This document shows positions 28,516-39,006 of a DNA stretch of 64,000 nt, in pieces. Both the position numbers and the translations under genes were made by a program. The notes beneath the pieces were generated by a model. The model was not told where the DNA came from. It did not search any database and was given only the letters and a program-made list of their open reading frames with translations. The stretch's first letter is position 1. Every line of letters begins with the position of its first letter. Source of the stretch: Sphingomonadaceae bacterium (lineage in GTDB: Bacteria > Pseudomonadota > Alphaproteobacteria > Sphingomonadales > Sphingomonadaceae); contig JAJTEF010000008.1 of the NCBI GenBank assembly GCA_021300355.1, positions 18,807 to 82,806 of the forward strand, written 5' to 3'.

Positions 28516-30969
28516 TCACAGACTCCTCAGCGCCTCCGACGGACGTGCCGCCAATATCGGCAGTGAGCCGACAATGCCGAGTATGAATGTCAGGCCAGCG
28601 CCGCCGAACAAAGTTAGCGCCAATATGCCATAATCGGGCGCGAAGCTGAAATCGAAGATGTGCACGACGACATAATATGCCGCCCCCATGCCAAGCGCGA
28701 GGGACAGCAATCCGAGCACCACGGCCAAGATGCCATATTCCATCGCCTGTGCGCCCAATATCTGGCGGCGTGTGCCGCCCAGCATCTTGGTAATCACCGC
28801 GTCATAGATGCGCGACTGGCGCGCAGCGGCGATGGCACCCACCAGAACTGCGATGCCCGCCAAGATCGCGATGGACGCCGCCGCCGCGATGGCTTGCGCC
28901 ATTTGGCTGAGCAAATTGGTGATTTGCGCCGTCACCTCGCCAACCTCAATCAGGGAGGATGAAGGGAATGCGGGCGGTAAGGATTTGGCCAAGACGCGCT
29001 CGGCGTCCTTTGACACCGTCAACGTCGCCACCATATTGTGCGGCGCGGCGTCGAGGCTGCCGGGTGAGAAGACCATCACATAATTGAGGCCGAAATTCTC
29101 CCAATTGACCGTGCGCAGTGACGCAATCTTGGCGGGGACTTCGACGCCAAGCAGGCTGATGGTCAGGCTATCGCCAATACCAACATCGAGCACTTTGGCG
29201 ATTTCGGCATCAAGGCTGACCAACGCTGGCCCATTATAATCGGCCGGCCACCATTCGCCCTCCACAAGCTCGCTGCCTTTTGGAATATCGGCGCTGTATG
29301 TCAGGCCGCGGTCGCCATTGAGCACCCATGCGCCTTCCGGTAGTTCCTCCAATTGATCGACACGTTGGCCGCCATATTCGATGATCGTACCCCGCAGCGC
29401 GGGGATGAGGTTGATGGTGGCGGCAGGGTCTGCGTCCTTGACCATGTTTGTGAACGTCGCAGCGCCTTCGCGCGGGATATCGAGCACGAAAAAGCTTGGT
29501 GCGCGTTCGGGAACGCTGTTCTTGATCTCGTTATTTATGCTGGTCTGAATCGCCGCCAGTGTGACGAACAAGGTCAAGCCAAGGCCCAAGGCGACAACGA
29601 GCGCCTGCGTCTGCGCGCCTGGCCTATGCAAGTTGGCGAGCGCCAACCGGGGCAGTGGGGCCTTTGGACGGGGCAGGCGAATGGCAATGAAGCGCAGCAG
29701 GAACGCGATGCCGGTGAGCAAAAGCAACAGGCCGAATGCCGCGCCAATGAACGCCAGCGAGAACATCGGCTCGCGCGCTGTGACCACAGCCAGCGCCACG
29801 ATTGCGGAAATCGCGCCAACGACCCAGATGGTGCTTTTGCGGTCGATGCGGCTGTTGCCTTCGACAATCGCGCGGAACAGGCCGGCTGCGGGCACCGTGC
29901 GGGCACGCGCAAGCGGGGGCAGGGCAAAGGCGAGCGCAATGAGTAAGCCGTAGATCGCACTGACCGCCAAGGGAAGCGGATGCATGTTGAAGCCCGGCGC
30001 AACGGGCAGGATGTCGCCTGCGACCCAATATCGCGACGGACGTGACCGCAAGGATTTGCAACATATAGATGCGGAATATCGTCTGGCTGTCCGCGCCCGT
30101 GACCTTCAATGTCGCGATGCTTGCGCGTTTGCTGGCGAGATAGCTGCCCACGCCATTGCCGACGCCAATACCGGCGATCACCAATGCGGCGAGGCCGACA
30201 AGTGTCAGGAATTGCCCCATGCGTTCAATGAAGCGCCGTGTTCCCGGCGCGCCGTTTGACCGGTCGGTGATGTCCCAGCCCGCGGACGGAAATTGTGCCT
30301 CAAGCGCTTTGGCGACGGCTGCGGCGTCTTCCTGAGGCCCCAACTTGATGCGGTACTTGCTCTCATACATGCTGCCCGGCTGGATGAGGCCGGTGTCCGG
30401 CAGCGACGCCATGTTGATGATGGCGACTGGCCCAAGCGTGAAGCCTTCGCCCAAACGGTCGGGCTCTTCCGCAATGATGCCGGCTACCTTGAACGTTGCT
30501 TCGCCAAACCGGACGGTGCCGCCGGTTGCGATATCAAGCCGTTCGGACAAGGTTGGTCCGATGTAGATTTCACCCTTTGCGGGAGCTTTGGCCGGGCCAC
30601 CTTCGCGTAATGTGAGCGTGCCATAATGCGGATAGGCATTGTCGATGGCCTTGAGTTCCGCAAGCAGGCTGTCGTTGCCAATCGCCATTGCGCGCAACGG
30701 ATGGTTTCGGAAACCGCACCCGCCTTGCGCATCGCTGCCATTTCGGCAGCGTTCGCTTCGCGCTGTGCAATGCCAATCTCAATATCCCCGCCCAAGATCG
30801 TCTGGCCGCGCCGTGAAAGCTCGTCTGAAATCCCTGCCGTTAGGCTGCCAATCGCCGCCAATGTCGCGACGCCCAGAAACAGGCAAATCGCAAGCAGCCG
30901 AAGCCCGCGAATGCGCGCGGACAGATCACGGCGCGATATGCGCCAAATAGCAGCGAGGGGTAGGGTCAA
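28516..30969 (-). pseudogene. ABC transporter permease, FtsX/YbbP-like, two frame breaks
   Basis: Three overlapping minus-strand ORFs read as one permease of about 815 residues: an N-terminal helix (LRLLAICLFLGVATLAAIGSL), a periplasmic domain, three-helix FtsX units, and a C-terminal FtsX unit (LGIVGSLPILAARPSEALRSL). Frame 1 passes to frame 2 near 30697-30699 (net loss of one base) and to frame 3 near 30020-30030 (one extra base or two lost). A TTG start overlapping the ATPase stop (TTGA) is likely. In the intact family the YbbA-YbbP pair sits beside TesA, as here, and may handle lipids or lipoproteins. It may be a decayed gene or contain assembly errors. Confidence 0.75.
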
Positions 30970-31649
30970 CCCACACGCTCCACCACATGGCCATCTTGCA
31001 TCACAATCACGCGGTCGCATTTTTGGGCGAGTTCGGGGTCATGCGTGATAATCAACAGCGTTGCGCCCAATGCTGCGCGGCGGGCGAATAGCAGGTCGAC
31101 GATCGACGTGCCGGTCGATCCGTCCAAATTGCCCGTCGGTTCGTCTGCAAATATGATTTTCGGGCCAGCGGCCATGGCGCGGGCAATGGCAACACGTTGC
31201 TGCTCGCCGCCTGACAGCTGCGATGGATAATGCGTCAAGCGATGCCCAAGGCCAACCGCTTCCAACTCGGCCTTTGCGCGACCGAACGGATCATCCATCC
31301 CCGCCAGTTCCATCGGGATTGCGACATTTTCGAGCGCGGTCATCGTTGGCAACAAATGAAATGCCTGCAGCACAATGCCGATACGTCCGCGCCGTGCGCG
31401 TGCCAGCGCGTCTTCATCCAGTTCCGTAAAGTCGAGGCCGTCGACCAGAACAGTGCCGCCAGTGGCTTGTTCAAGCCCCGCCAATACCGCCATGAGTGAG
31501 GACTTGCCCGACCCCGATGGGCCAAGCAATGCAACGCTGCTGTCATAGGGCACCTCAAGGTCGACGCCGCGTAAAATCGACACCGTGGCATCGTTGGAAC
31601 CAAGGCTGAGGGTGACATTTGCCGCACGGATTGCCATATCCGTTTTCAT
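30966..31649 (-). CDS. ABC transporter ATP-binding protein, YbbA/LolD-like
   Basis: The 227-residue ATPase has Walker A LLGPSGSGKSSLM (about residue 45), the Q-loop region VLQAFHLLP, the signature LSGGEQQRVAIARAM, Walker B IIFADEPTGNLD and the H-loop ITHDPE. It resembles YbbA and LolD and pairs with the downstream FtsX-type permease; start MKTDMAIRAA is chosen over six extra codons. Its stop overlaps the permease start. Divergent from tesA, the usual arrangement for ybbA-tesA. Confidence 0.9.
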   Translation of the reverse strand: MKTDMAIRAANVTLSLGSNDATVSILRGVDLEVPYDSSVALLGPSGSGKSSLMAVLAGLEQATGGTVLVDGLDFTELDEDALARARRGRIGIVLQAFHLLPTMTALENVAIPMELAGMDDPFGRAKAELEAVGLGHRLTHYPSQLSGGEQQRVAIARAMAAGPKIIFADEPTGNLDGSTGTSIVDLLFARRAALGATLLIITHDPELAQKCDRVIVMQDGHVVERVG

Positions 31650-31679
31650 GTTAACCGGAGCGTGCAAGGAAGCATCCTT

Positions 31680-32387
31680 ATGAATAGAGGTTTTTGGCTA
31701 TATGGTGCGCTTATTGTCGCAATCCAAGGGCTGGTTGCATGCGGGTCTAACCCTGTAGCGGAAAATAAGGCGCAAGCGCAGGAAACGGCGAAGGTTCAGC
31801 AATATGACCGGCTGGTCGTGGCCTTTGGGGATAGCCTCTATGCGGGCTACAGGCTTGCCCCCAATGAAGGGCTCGCGCCGCAATTGCAGGCCGCGTTGCA
31901 GGCCGATGGCATAAATGTGCGTGTCCACAATGCTGGCGTATCGGGTGACACAACCGCGGCGGGAAAAACGCGGTTGGCCTTTGTTCTGGATAATCTGGAG
32001 CGCAAGCCGGATTTGGTCGTGCTTGGCCTTGGCGGCAACGACATGTTGCGCGGTATCAAGCCTGCAGAAACCAAAGCAAATATGGTCGCGATGCTGGACG
32101 AGCTGAAGCGGCGCGAAATTCCCGTTGTCCTAACCGGTATGATAGCCGCGCCGAACCTGGGTCAGGATTATGGCAATGCTTTCAACGCGATATTCCCGCA
32201 ACTCGCGAAGCAATATGACGCGCCATTATATCCGTTTTTCCTCGAAGGCGTGGTGACCGATGGCGCGCTGATGCTGCCCGATAACATCCATCCCAATGCC
32301 AAAGGGGTGTCGCGGGTTGTCGAAGGATTATCGCCGCTGGTCGAAGCTGCTTTGAAGGAACAAGGCGGCGCTGTATTAGAAAAATAA
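31680..32387 (+). CDS. tesA: Arylesterase/lysophospholipase TesA (SGNH hydrolase), lipoprotein
   Basis: The 235-residue esterase has the SGNH blocks GDSLYAGYRL (Ser), VSGDTTAAG (Gly), GLGGNDMLRG (Asn) and DNIHPNAKG (Asp and His). A lipoprotein signal (IQGLVACGSN) precedes it, whereas E. coli TesA is a plain periplasmic protein. The ORF track starts six codons earlier; AAGGAAG supports ATG 31680. Hydrolyses acyl esters or thioesters in the periplasm. Confidence 0.9.
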   Translation: MNRGFWLYGALIVAIQGLVACGSNPVAENKAQAQETAKVQQYDRLVVAFGDSLYAGYRLAPNEGLAPQLQAALQADGINVRVHNAGVSGDTTAAGKTRLAFVLDNLERKPDLVVLGLGGNDMLRGIKPAETKANMVAMLDELKRREIPVVLTGMIAAPNLGQDYGNAFNAIFPQLAKQYDAPLYPFFLEGVVTDGALMLPDNIHPNAKGVSRVVEGLSPLVEAALKEQGGAVLEK

Positions 32388-32469
32388 TACAGCTGGGGAC
32401 GCTAAGTGCTTGAAATGGTCACGCACGCGCTCCATCTGTTGTGCTATAGAATTACTGAGGGATTTAGCG

Positions 32470-33678
32470 ATGTCGACTGAAACCGTTACCCAAACCGTAC
32501 CAGAGCTGAAGCTGACTCCGCCCGACCCTGTGCCGACCGTCGCGCCGCAACAGGCGATGGGCTTGGTTCCGGTGACGGATGAACAGCAAAGCAAGCTTGC
32601 GCAGCGCGTTGAAGCCTATGTCGCTGACTTGGTGGCGCAGGATGTGAACAGCCCTGAATTCGGCAAGCGCGTGGACCAGTTGACCAACATGGGCCGCAAG
32701 GAAATTATGGAAGCATCGGCGCAGTCGAACCGCTTCCTCGATAAGCCCATTCGCCGCATGGATGAAAGTTCCGGCGTCGGTGCGGATCTCGCCGAATTGC
32801 GCCGCGTTGTTGAAGATCTGGACCCGTCCAAAAAGGGCAATTTGATGACCAAGCAGAAACTGTTTGGCATCATCCCATTCGGCAACAAGCTGCGCAATTA
32901 TTTCGACAGCTATCAAAGTTCGCAAACGCATATCAGCTCGGTTCTCGCGCGCCTTGGCAATGGCAAGGATGAGCTGTTGATGGACAATGCCGCGATCGAC
33001 GTTGAGCGGCAGAATCTGTGGGTTGCCATGGGCAAGCTGGAACAGATGATTGTCATGTCCAAGCAGTTGGATACGAAACTGGAAGAAAAAGCCGCTGAGC
33101 TTGAACTGTCCGACCCCGCCAAGGCGCGCGCGATAAAGGAAAGCGCGTTGTTCTATGTGCGCCAGCGTACGCAGGATTTGCTGGCGCAAATGGCCGTGAC
33201 GGTGCAGGGTTATCTCGCGCTCGATCTGGTTAAAAAGAACAATGTCGAACTGGTCAAAGGCGTTGACCGCGCATCGACCACCACCGTTGGCGCATTGCGC
33301 ACGGCCGTTACCGTGGCGCAGGCGATGACCAACCAGAGGCTCGTTTTGGACCAGATAATCGCGCTCAACACGACCACTGCGAATATCATCGACAGCACCG
33401 GTCAGTTGCTGCGCGACAATACGGGCCTTATTCATGAACAAGCTGCCGGCGCCACCATCCCGTTGGAAACGTTGAGCCGTGCGTTCCAGAATATTTATGA
33501 CACGATGGATGCCATCGACACCTTCAAGATGAAGGCGCTCGATAGCATGAAGCAAACGTCCGAGGCGCTTGAGAAGGAAGTCGAGAAGTCCAAGGGCTAT
33601 ATCGCACGGGCCGAAGGGCAGGCGCAGGCGACCCAGTCGGTACAGGACAGCGGTTTGCTGTCACTTGAGGTATCGTGA
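32470..33678 (+). CDS. TelA family toxic anion resistance protein
   Basis: The 402-residue cytoplasmic protein is mostly helical with long coiled-coil stretches (IVMSKQLDTKLEEKAAELEL, ALDSMKQTSEALEKEVEKSKG). The family block MTKQKLFGIIPFGNKLRNYF and QTHISSVLARLGNGKDELLMDNAAI identifies TelA (tellurite/toxic anion resistance, role not well defined). Start at ATG 32470, not the 20-codon longer version, because GAGG precedes it. The XpaC-like partner follows after a REP-type repeat. Confidence 0.87.
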   Translation: MSTETVTQTVPELKLTPPDPVPTVAPQQAMGLVPVTDEQQSKLAQRVEAYVADLVAQDVNSPEFGKRVDQLTNMGRKEIMEASAQSNRFLDKPIRRMDESSGVGADLAELRRVVEDLDPSKKGNLMTKQKLFGIIPFGNKLRNYFDSYQSSQTHISSVLARLGNGKDELLMDNAAIDVERQNLWVAMGKLEQMIVMSKQLDTKLEEKAAELELSDPAKARAIKESALFYVRQRTQDLLAQMAVTVQGYLALDLVKKNNVELVKGVDRASTTTVGALRTAVTVAQAMTNQRLVLDQIIALNTTTANIIDSTGQLLRDNTGLIHEQAAGATIPLETLSRAFQNIYDTMDAIDTFKMKALDSMKQTSEALEKEVEKSKGYIARAEGQAQATQSVQDSGLLSLEVS

Positions 33679-33687
33679 CGATATATT

Positions 33688-33756
33688 ACCGTAGCCCTGA
33701 GCCCGTCGAAGGGCGCTTGTCGGCTGGGCGTGCTTCGACAAGCTCAGCACTACGGT
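33688..33756. repeat. REP/BIME-type repeat, copy 2 (inverted)
   Basis: ACCGTAG...CTACGGT unit with GCCCT/AGGGC-like and GTGCT/AGCAC-like stem-loops. Its reverse complement aligns with copy 1 (28441-28509) along the entire 69 bp. It separates telA from its XpaC-like partner. Confidence 0.9.
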
Positions 33757-33775
33757 GTGCACATCAAGGTACAAT

Positions 33776-34501
33776 ATGAATAGCCCCGCATCCAATTCCG
33801 ACGACATCCTTAACGGCGCGGCGCGGTCGCTGCGCAATGTCCGCTTTGCGCCCATCGGGACGAAGTCGCAGGCGCTGCGCCGCGCACATTTCTGGGGTAA
33901 ACTCAGCAAAGCGACAATGGCGGTCGGTGCTGTTTTAATTGGCGCAGGCATCATCGGCGGCATCATTGGCGGCATCGGTTTTTGGGGCGTGATGATTACA
34001 GCCCTGCTGGTGACAACCGCGGCCTATGTCCTGATGCGCTTTCCGCAAATGCCGATGCCCACGGCGGAGAGCCTTAAGCTGACGGATTTAGGCACATTGG
34101 CGGGAAAAACAGAGATTTGGCTTGAGGCACAGCGTCCTGCATTGCCCGCGCCTGCGGTGTCGTTGATGCAAGATATCGGCGTCCGGTTGGACCAGCTTGC
34201 ACCGCAACTGCAAACGCTCGACGACAATGACCCTGCGGCACGTGAAGTCCGCAAACTTGTGGGGGAGCATCTGCCCGAGCTGATTAACGGCTATAAGCGC
34301 ATTCCCGACAGCCTTCGCCACAAGGAGCATGCCGGAAAGACACCCGCGCAGCAGCTGGTTGATGGCCTGAAGACGATTGACCGCGAAATCGAAACGATGA
34401 CCGGCCAGATTTCGCGCGGTGAGCTCGATAAATTAGCGGTGCGTGGCCGGTATCTTGAAATACGTTACGATAACGCCGCCGAAAATGGTCAGGCTGTGTA
34501 A
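33776..34501 (+). CDS. XpaC-like membrane protein
   Basis: The 241-residue product has two adjacent membrane helices (AVGAVLIGAGIIGGIIGGI and FWGVMITALLVTTAAYVLM, about residues 50-90) and a helical cytoplasmic tail. This matches XpaC-like proteins, which are often encoded next to TelA. AAGGT seven bases upstream fixes the ATG at 33776. Role unknown; possibly membrane partner of TelA. Confidence 0.68.
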   Translation: MNSPASNSDDILNGAARSLRNVRFAPIGTKSQALRRAHFWGKLSKATMAVGAVLIGAGIIGGIIGGIGFWGVMITALLVTTAAYVLMRFPQMPMPTAESLKLTDLGTLAGKTEIWLEAQRPALPAPAVSLMQDIGVRLDQLAPQLQTLDDNDPAAREVRKLVGEHLPELINGYKRIPDSLRHKEHAGKTPAQQLVDGLKTIDREIETMTGQISRGELDKLAVRGRYLEIRYDNAAENGQAV

Positions 34502-34562
34502 TCCCGCAATAATGTAAACGCGGGTCGCTATCGATTGCCCACGACATGCACAGGAAAACGGC

Positions 34563-35639
34563 GTGACCCAACCAAGCTTACAACGCGACATTTTTGGAAC
34601 GCTGGCCAATGGTGAAGCTGTCCACGCGGTGACGCTGACCAATGCCGCCGGCATGTCGGTCAGGATCATCAGCTACGGCGCTTCTATCCAGTCGGTGTGT
34701 GTGCCCGACGCCAATGGCCAGTTTGCGGACGTCACAACGGGCTATGCCGATATTGCGGAATATGTCGCGCAGCGGCAATATTTCGGCGCGACCGTTGGCC
34801 GGGTCGCCAACCGGATTGCCGGCGCGCGTATTGAGCTTGATGGCAAGGTCTACAGCGTTCCCGCCAATGACGGTGTGCATTCGCTGCACGGGGGCGATGT
34901 CGGGTTTGACAAGGTGAACTGGACGGTCATGGCGTGCGACGCAGAGGCGTTATCGGTGACGCTCTCGCATATTAGCCCCGATGGTGACCAGGGATATCCC
35001 GGCACGTTGACGGTTACCGCAACCTATCAATTGCACCCCGAAAATGCGCTGTCGGTGCATTACGAAGCGGTCACCGATGCGCCGACCTGCGTGAACCTGA
35101 CAAACCATGCTTATTGGCATTTGGGCGGGGAGGGGGCTGGCTATGATGCAATGGACCATGTGCTGACGATTGCCGCCGATCAATATCTGCCGGTTGATGC
35201 GACGCTTATTCCAACGGGAGAACGCCGCAGCGTTGTTGCCACGCCATTTGATTTTCGTGAACCCATGCCCATACGCAAATATGTTCGCAGCAACGCGGAC
35301 ATTCAACTAACCCACGGCAGCGGATATGACCATAATTGGGTGGTTGATGAGGAAGTCACGCGCGAACCCCGATTGATGGCACATTTGGAAGATCCAGTGT
35401 CCGGGCGGACGATGACGTTACTGTCCAACCGGCAGGGGCTGCAGTTTTATTCTGGCAATTTCTTTGATGGAACGACGTCGGGAAAGGCAGGCAAAAGCTA
35501 TCGAATCGGCGATGCAATCGCGCTTGAGCCGCAAATGTTTCCGGACGCGCTCAACCAGCCCGCTTTTGCTTCAATTGTTCTTCGTCCTGGGCAAGTCTAT
35601 TCGAATGTGATCATGTGGCGTTTCGGCATCGGCTGGTAG
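34563..35639 (+). CDS. galM: Aldose 1-epimerase (galactose mutarotase)
   Basis: Interconverts alpha and beta anomers of hexoses. The 358-residue product has the HSLHGGDVGFDKVNW block, the catalytic histidine in LTNHAYWHLGGEG, the DHNWVV block and the catalytic glutamate in AIALEPQMFPDALNQP. Starts at GTG (GTGACCCAACC) and has a normal length. No signal peptide visible, so cytoplasmic. Lies upstream of a broken pentose/hexuronate gene set but is separated from it by a two-component pair. Confidence 0.92.
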   Translation: MTQPSLQRDIFGTLANGEAVHAVTLTNAAGMSVRIISYGASIQSVCVPDANGQFADVTTGYADIAEYVAQRQYFGATVGRVANRIAGARIELDGKVYSVPANDGVHSLHGGDVGFDKVNWTVMACDAEALSVTLSHISPDGDQGYPGTLTVTATYQLHPENALSVHYEAVTDAPTCVNLTNHAYWHLGGEGAGYDAMDHVLTIAADQYLPVDATLIPTGERRSVVATPFDFREPMPIRKYVRSNADIQLTHGSGYDHNWVVDEEVTREPRLMAHLEDPVSGRTMTLLSNRQGLQFYSGNFFDGTTSGKAGKSYRIGDAIALEPQMFPDALNQPAFASIVLRPGQVYSNVIMWRFGIGW

Positions 35640-35782
35640 TTTTCTCCGAATATCAAAGGGTAAACAAAGGAAGCCCTAAAAACGCGAGCGCCGCTTGCGC
35701 TCCGATGCCTGTTTTAGATGCAAAACAGGTTGAAATCAGCTATGCATATCCTCTAGCAGAAAATGCATAGTTGGGATGCTCC
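35640..35782 (+). promoter_or_regulatory. Leader with three consecutive inverted repeats
   Basis: The gap before the two-component genes contains three perfect stems: GAGCGC-cgctt-GCGCTC (35686-35702), CCTGTTTT-agatgc-AAAACAGG (35708-35729) and CTATGCAT-N15-ATGCATAG (35740-35770). The second lacks a T run, so it is not a clear terminator for galM. They could be operators or fold into a structured RNA leader. Confidence 0.45.
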
Positions 35783-36190
35783 ATGAATTCACTGCTGAAA
35801 GGGGCTGGTGCCCCACCATTTCATTCGTCCTCAAGCATTTTGCTTATCGATGACGAGTATGAAATTCTGCCAGAATATCAGGAGTTTTTCGAACTCGCGG
35901 GGTTCAGAACGTTGACTTGCGCTGATCCCGTTCAAGGTATGGCAATGGTGCTTGAAACGCCCGACATTGCGGTTGTCATCACTGACCTGCGCATGGCGCA
36001 TTTGGATGGCATCAGCATGATTAAAGGCGTGCGCGACGCCCTACCGGAAGGGCGTCATGTGGATTTCATGATTTTGACGGGTGACGCCAGCACGCAGCTA
36101 GGCGACGATTTGGCCGACATTCCCATCTTTCTAAAGCCAGCGGACACGGACGCATTGGTCGCGGCTATCCGCACGGTATTGGTGTGTTGA
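35783..36190 (+). CDS. Single-domain response regulator
   Basis: The 135-residue CheY-like receiver has acidic residues IDDEYE, the phosphorylation site in VVITDLRMAHLDG (Asp68), the conserved Thr in MILTGDAS and Lys in FLKPADTD. No output domain, so it must pass on phosphate or act by binding. The ORF track starts at a TTG four codons earlier; ATG 35783 is more likely. Its stop overlaps the histidine kinase start. Confidence 0.88.
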   Translation: MNSLLKGAGAPPFHSSSSILLIDDEYEILPEYQEFFELAGFRTLTCADPVQGMAMVLETPDIAVVITDLRMAHLDGISMIKGVRDALPEGRHVDFMILTGDASTQLGDDLADIPIFLKPADTDALVAAIRTVLVC

Positions 36191-38889
36191 ACCGCCGCTG
36201 GACCGAATTCCCGGCGACCCGGGATATTCCCAAAACAGAACTTCTGATTGCCCTATTGCTCGGTGTTGTAGGACTTTTCCTGAATATGTTCGAGCTCAAG
36301 CTTGGCTGGGGCATGAACTTTGTACTCGGAAACGTACTGGTATATGCATTTGTGCGCATGCTGGCGCCGCAGTCTCTGGTGCTTGCGGTTTCAGTGTCAA
36401 GTATCGGGTCGATCATCTTGTGGAACCACCCATGGGCTTGGATCGTGTGGGTATGCGAAGCGATATTTATCGCGGTCGTTGCGCGCCGCACCTCACCTGT
36501 CCGCAGCGTCGTCATTTACTGGATAGTGGCAGGCGCGCCTTTGGTGTTCCTATTCTATGGCGGCATCCTGAAAATGGATCAGCTGTCGCTTGCCCTTGTG
36601 GTCGCAAAGCAGGTCGCGAACGGGATATTGAACGTCGTTCTTGGTGAGTTGATTTATGTCTCCCTTCTGAGCGGAAATCCGTTCGGAAAATTCGGACATT
36701 GGCCAAAGCTTAGGGTTGAATGCTTTACGGTCATGTTATTCATGGGAACGGTGCTGATCCCGGCGACGGTGTATATGGCGCTGGATGCGCCGTCGCGTGA
36801 ACGTGCCGCGATGGACGAGGTTAACAGAAACCTTGAATCGCGCATGAGTGTCGCGGACGCAAAGTTAAGTGCGTGGGTCGATTCCCGAACTATGCTGCTG
36901 CGCGGCTATGCAGATAATGGTGCGCTTCCCCCCGGCCAATCCGATGTTCGTTTGCCGAAGGAATTTTCGGCTGAATTTCAAAAAATTGCTGTCTTGCTCC
37001 CCAATCAAAGCCTGGCGGAATTTGCATCGGCTGAAGGTGGTTCGGTTATCGAAGCAACGGCGGCCAAAGCGGATCTATCGCCTTTAACGGACACCCGTGC
37101 GCGCCTGGTCGCGTTAAATCTTGGGCAAGGGCGATCGAATGTCGATTTTGCATTGGTCGTTCCACATGTTCGAAACGGCAAAGCGGACTATATTGTCGCA
37201 ATATTACGTCCGGCAACCTTGCATGACCTTGTCGAAATCCCCGGCCAGCATTTCATGGACAATATTTTTGTGATCAGTCCTGCCCAAGGGACGTTCGCCC
37301 TCACTCATGTCACCACGAACGTGCGCACCCTTGTCGGTTCCATGCCCCAAAGTCAGCAGGCGACTGCAGTTACGAAACCGGTTCTTATAAGTGACGTCGA
37401 TTATAGGCGTGCAATCACTTACGATCTGCGTGACTCGCAAATCGTTCGCGCGGGACCCATCGCTGCGCTGCCTGAATGGCAAGTTGCGTCAGTGCTTCCG
37501 CTTGCACCGGCGGTGCTAAAAGCGCGCAAGGGACAACTGGTTCAATTTGTCGCGCTCATTGCATTTGTTTTTCTGATTGGGCTGCTTGCATCGCGTATGA
37601 GCAAGAAGGCGTCGAAAATATTGCGGCGTGTGTCGCAGTCAGCAGCAGACCTTACACAGTTTGAGGCGGGGAAACCTGCGTCCGACCAGATATTTATTGA
37701 GGAAGTTAGCGAGATTTCGGGAACGATAGCGATTGCAGCGGCTTCGTTCGGTCGCGAGCGTGGTGCGTTGGCAAGCTATCAACGCCGGCTGAACAGCATC
37801 GCGCAGCATGCTCCGATCATCGTCTATGCCGTTGACGTCGCAAATGGCGAAGGGACGGACATGACCTATGTCAGCCCGTCACTTGAACAAATGCTGGGCT
37901 ATTCGACGGCCGAAGGTTTGACGGACAAATGGTGGAGCAGTTCCATTCATCCGGACGACTATGATTACTGCATGGCTGCGTTTAGACATTTGGAGCCGGG
38001 AAAAGTGTACGCGGCTGAATACCGCCTCCGGCACAAAAACGGCCATTATGTCTGGGTATATGACACGCTATCGGTTGAGCCCACGGCGCAGGGGGCAGAG
38101 CAAGAAGCCGTTGGCATCATCATGGATATTTCCGAACGAAAGGCATCCGAGGATCAGCTTTTGCAATCGGACAAGATGGCAAGCCTTGGCCGGATGATTT
38201 CCGGTACCGCGCATGAGCTAAACCAGCCATTGAACTTTATCAAAATGGCAGCATCAAACCTGCGTGAAAACGCGGTTCGGGGGCGCTTGGAAGCGGAAAA
38301 GTTCATTCCCAAGCTTGAAAATGTTCTGGCGCAGGTCGAACGTGCCTCTGCCATATTGCTGCAGATGCGGATATTTGGCCGGACGTCGAAGGAAGCACCG
38401 TCCGCGATCAATATTCAACATACGGTTGAAGCGGCCATCTTAATGGCCGAACCACAGATGGAGCTCGACGGGACACAACTGATCACTGAAGTGAAAGCAT
38501 CCAACATCTACGTTCGGGCGTTACCCGTGATGCTGGAGCAGGTTCTTCTGAACCTGTTCATCAATGCTAATGATGCTATTCATAGTCGGCATGATGTCGG
38601 CGATAGCGCAGAAGGTGAGATAAAAATCACCATTGATCGTAATGAGCGGTCGGCGGTGATCATAGTGGCGGACAACGGCCCCGGTATCCCCCCAGATGTC
38701 TTGCCCAAGATATTCGAACCGTTCTTTACGACTAAGCCGCCCAAGGAAGGTACTGGGCTTGGACTATCGATTAGCTATGGCATCATCCGCGACATGGGCG
38801 GCGTGTTGCGCGCCAAATCGAGCCGCAAAGGCGCACGGTTCATTATCGAACTGCCACTGGCCGATGCCACAGCAACCGAGGCCGCTTGA
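36184..38889 (+). CDS. Membrane sensor histidine kinase with PAS domain
   Basis: The 901-residue kinase has an N-terminal membrane block of about seven helices (residues 15-210, MASE-like), a periplasmic sensor region (about 215-445) ending at another helix ([19 protein letters not shown]), a PAS fold with PAC-type end ([13 protein letters not shown] to [14 protein letters not shown]), the H-box [13 protein letters not shown] (His677) and an ATPase domain with N-box [18 protein letters not shown] and GTGLGLSI. Starts at GTG (or TTG 36187) overlapping the response regulator stop, so the pair is coupled. The signal is unknown. Confidence 0.88.
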   Translation: MLNRRWTEFPATRDIPKTELLIALLLGVVGLFLNMFELKLGWGMNFVLGNVLVYAFVRMLAPQSLVLAVSVSSIGSIILWNHPWAWIVWVCEAIFIAVVARRTSPVRSVVIYWIVAGAPLVFLFYGGILKMDQLSLALVVAKQVANGILNVVLGELIYVSLLSGNPFGKFGHWPKLRVECFTVMLFMGTVLIPATVYMALDAPSRERAAMDEVNRNLESRMSVADAKLSAWVDSRTMLLRGYADNGALPPGQSDVRLPKEFSAEFQKIAVLLPNQSLAEFASAEGGSVIEATAAKADLSPLTDTRARLVALNLGQGRSNVDFALVVPHVRNGKADYIVAILRPATLHDLVEIPGQHFMDNIFVISPAQGTFALTHVTTNVRTLVGSMPQSQQATAVTKPVLISDVDYRRAITYDLRDSQIVRAGPIAALPEWQVASVLPLAPAVLKARKGQLVQFVALIAFVFLIGLLASRMSKKASKILRRVSQSAADLTQFEAGKPASDQIFIEEVSEISGTIAIAAASFGRERGALASYQRRLNSIAQHAPIIVYAVDVANGEGTDMTYVSPSLEQMLGYSTAEGLTDKWWSSSIHPDDYDYCMAAFRHLEPGKVYAAEYRLRHKNGHYVWVYDTLSVEPTAQGAEQEAVGIIMDISERKASEDQLLQSDKMASLGRMISGTAHELNQPLNFIKMAASNLRENAVRGRLEAEKFIPKLENVLAQVERASAILLQMRIFGRTSKEAPSAINIQHTVEAAILMAEPQMELDGTQLITEVKASNIYVRALPVMLEQVLLNLFINANDAIHSRHDVGDSAEGEIKITIDRNERSAVIIVADNGPGIPPDVLPKIFEPFFTTKPPKEGTGLGLSISYGIIRDMGGVLRAKSSRKGARFIIELPLADATATEAA

Positions 38890-39006
38890 ACCCGTCTGGG
38901 GGTTGGAACCAGATCTTCATGCGGTGTTCCATTGACAGGCAGCGGACTTCACAGCAAAGTGCGAATGACACCGGTTACCTTGGTCAACCCTAAAAGGAAT
39001 GAAGCG

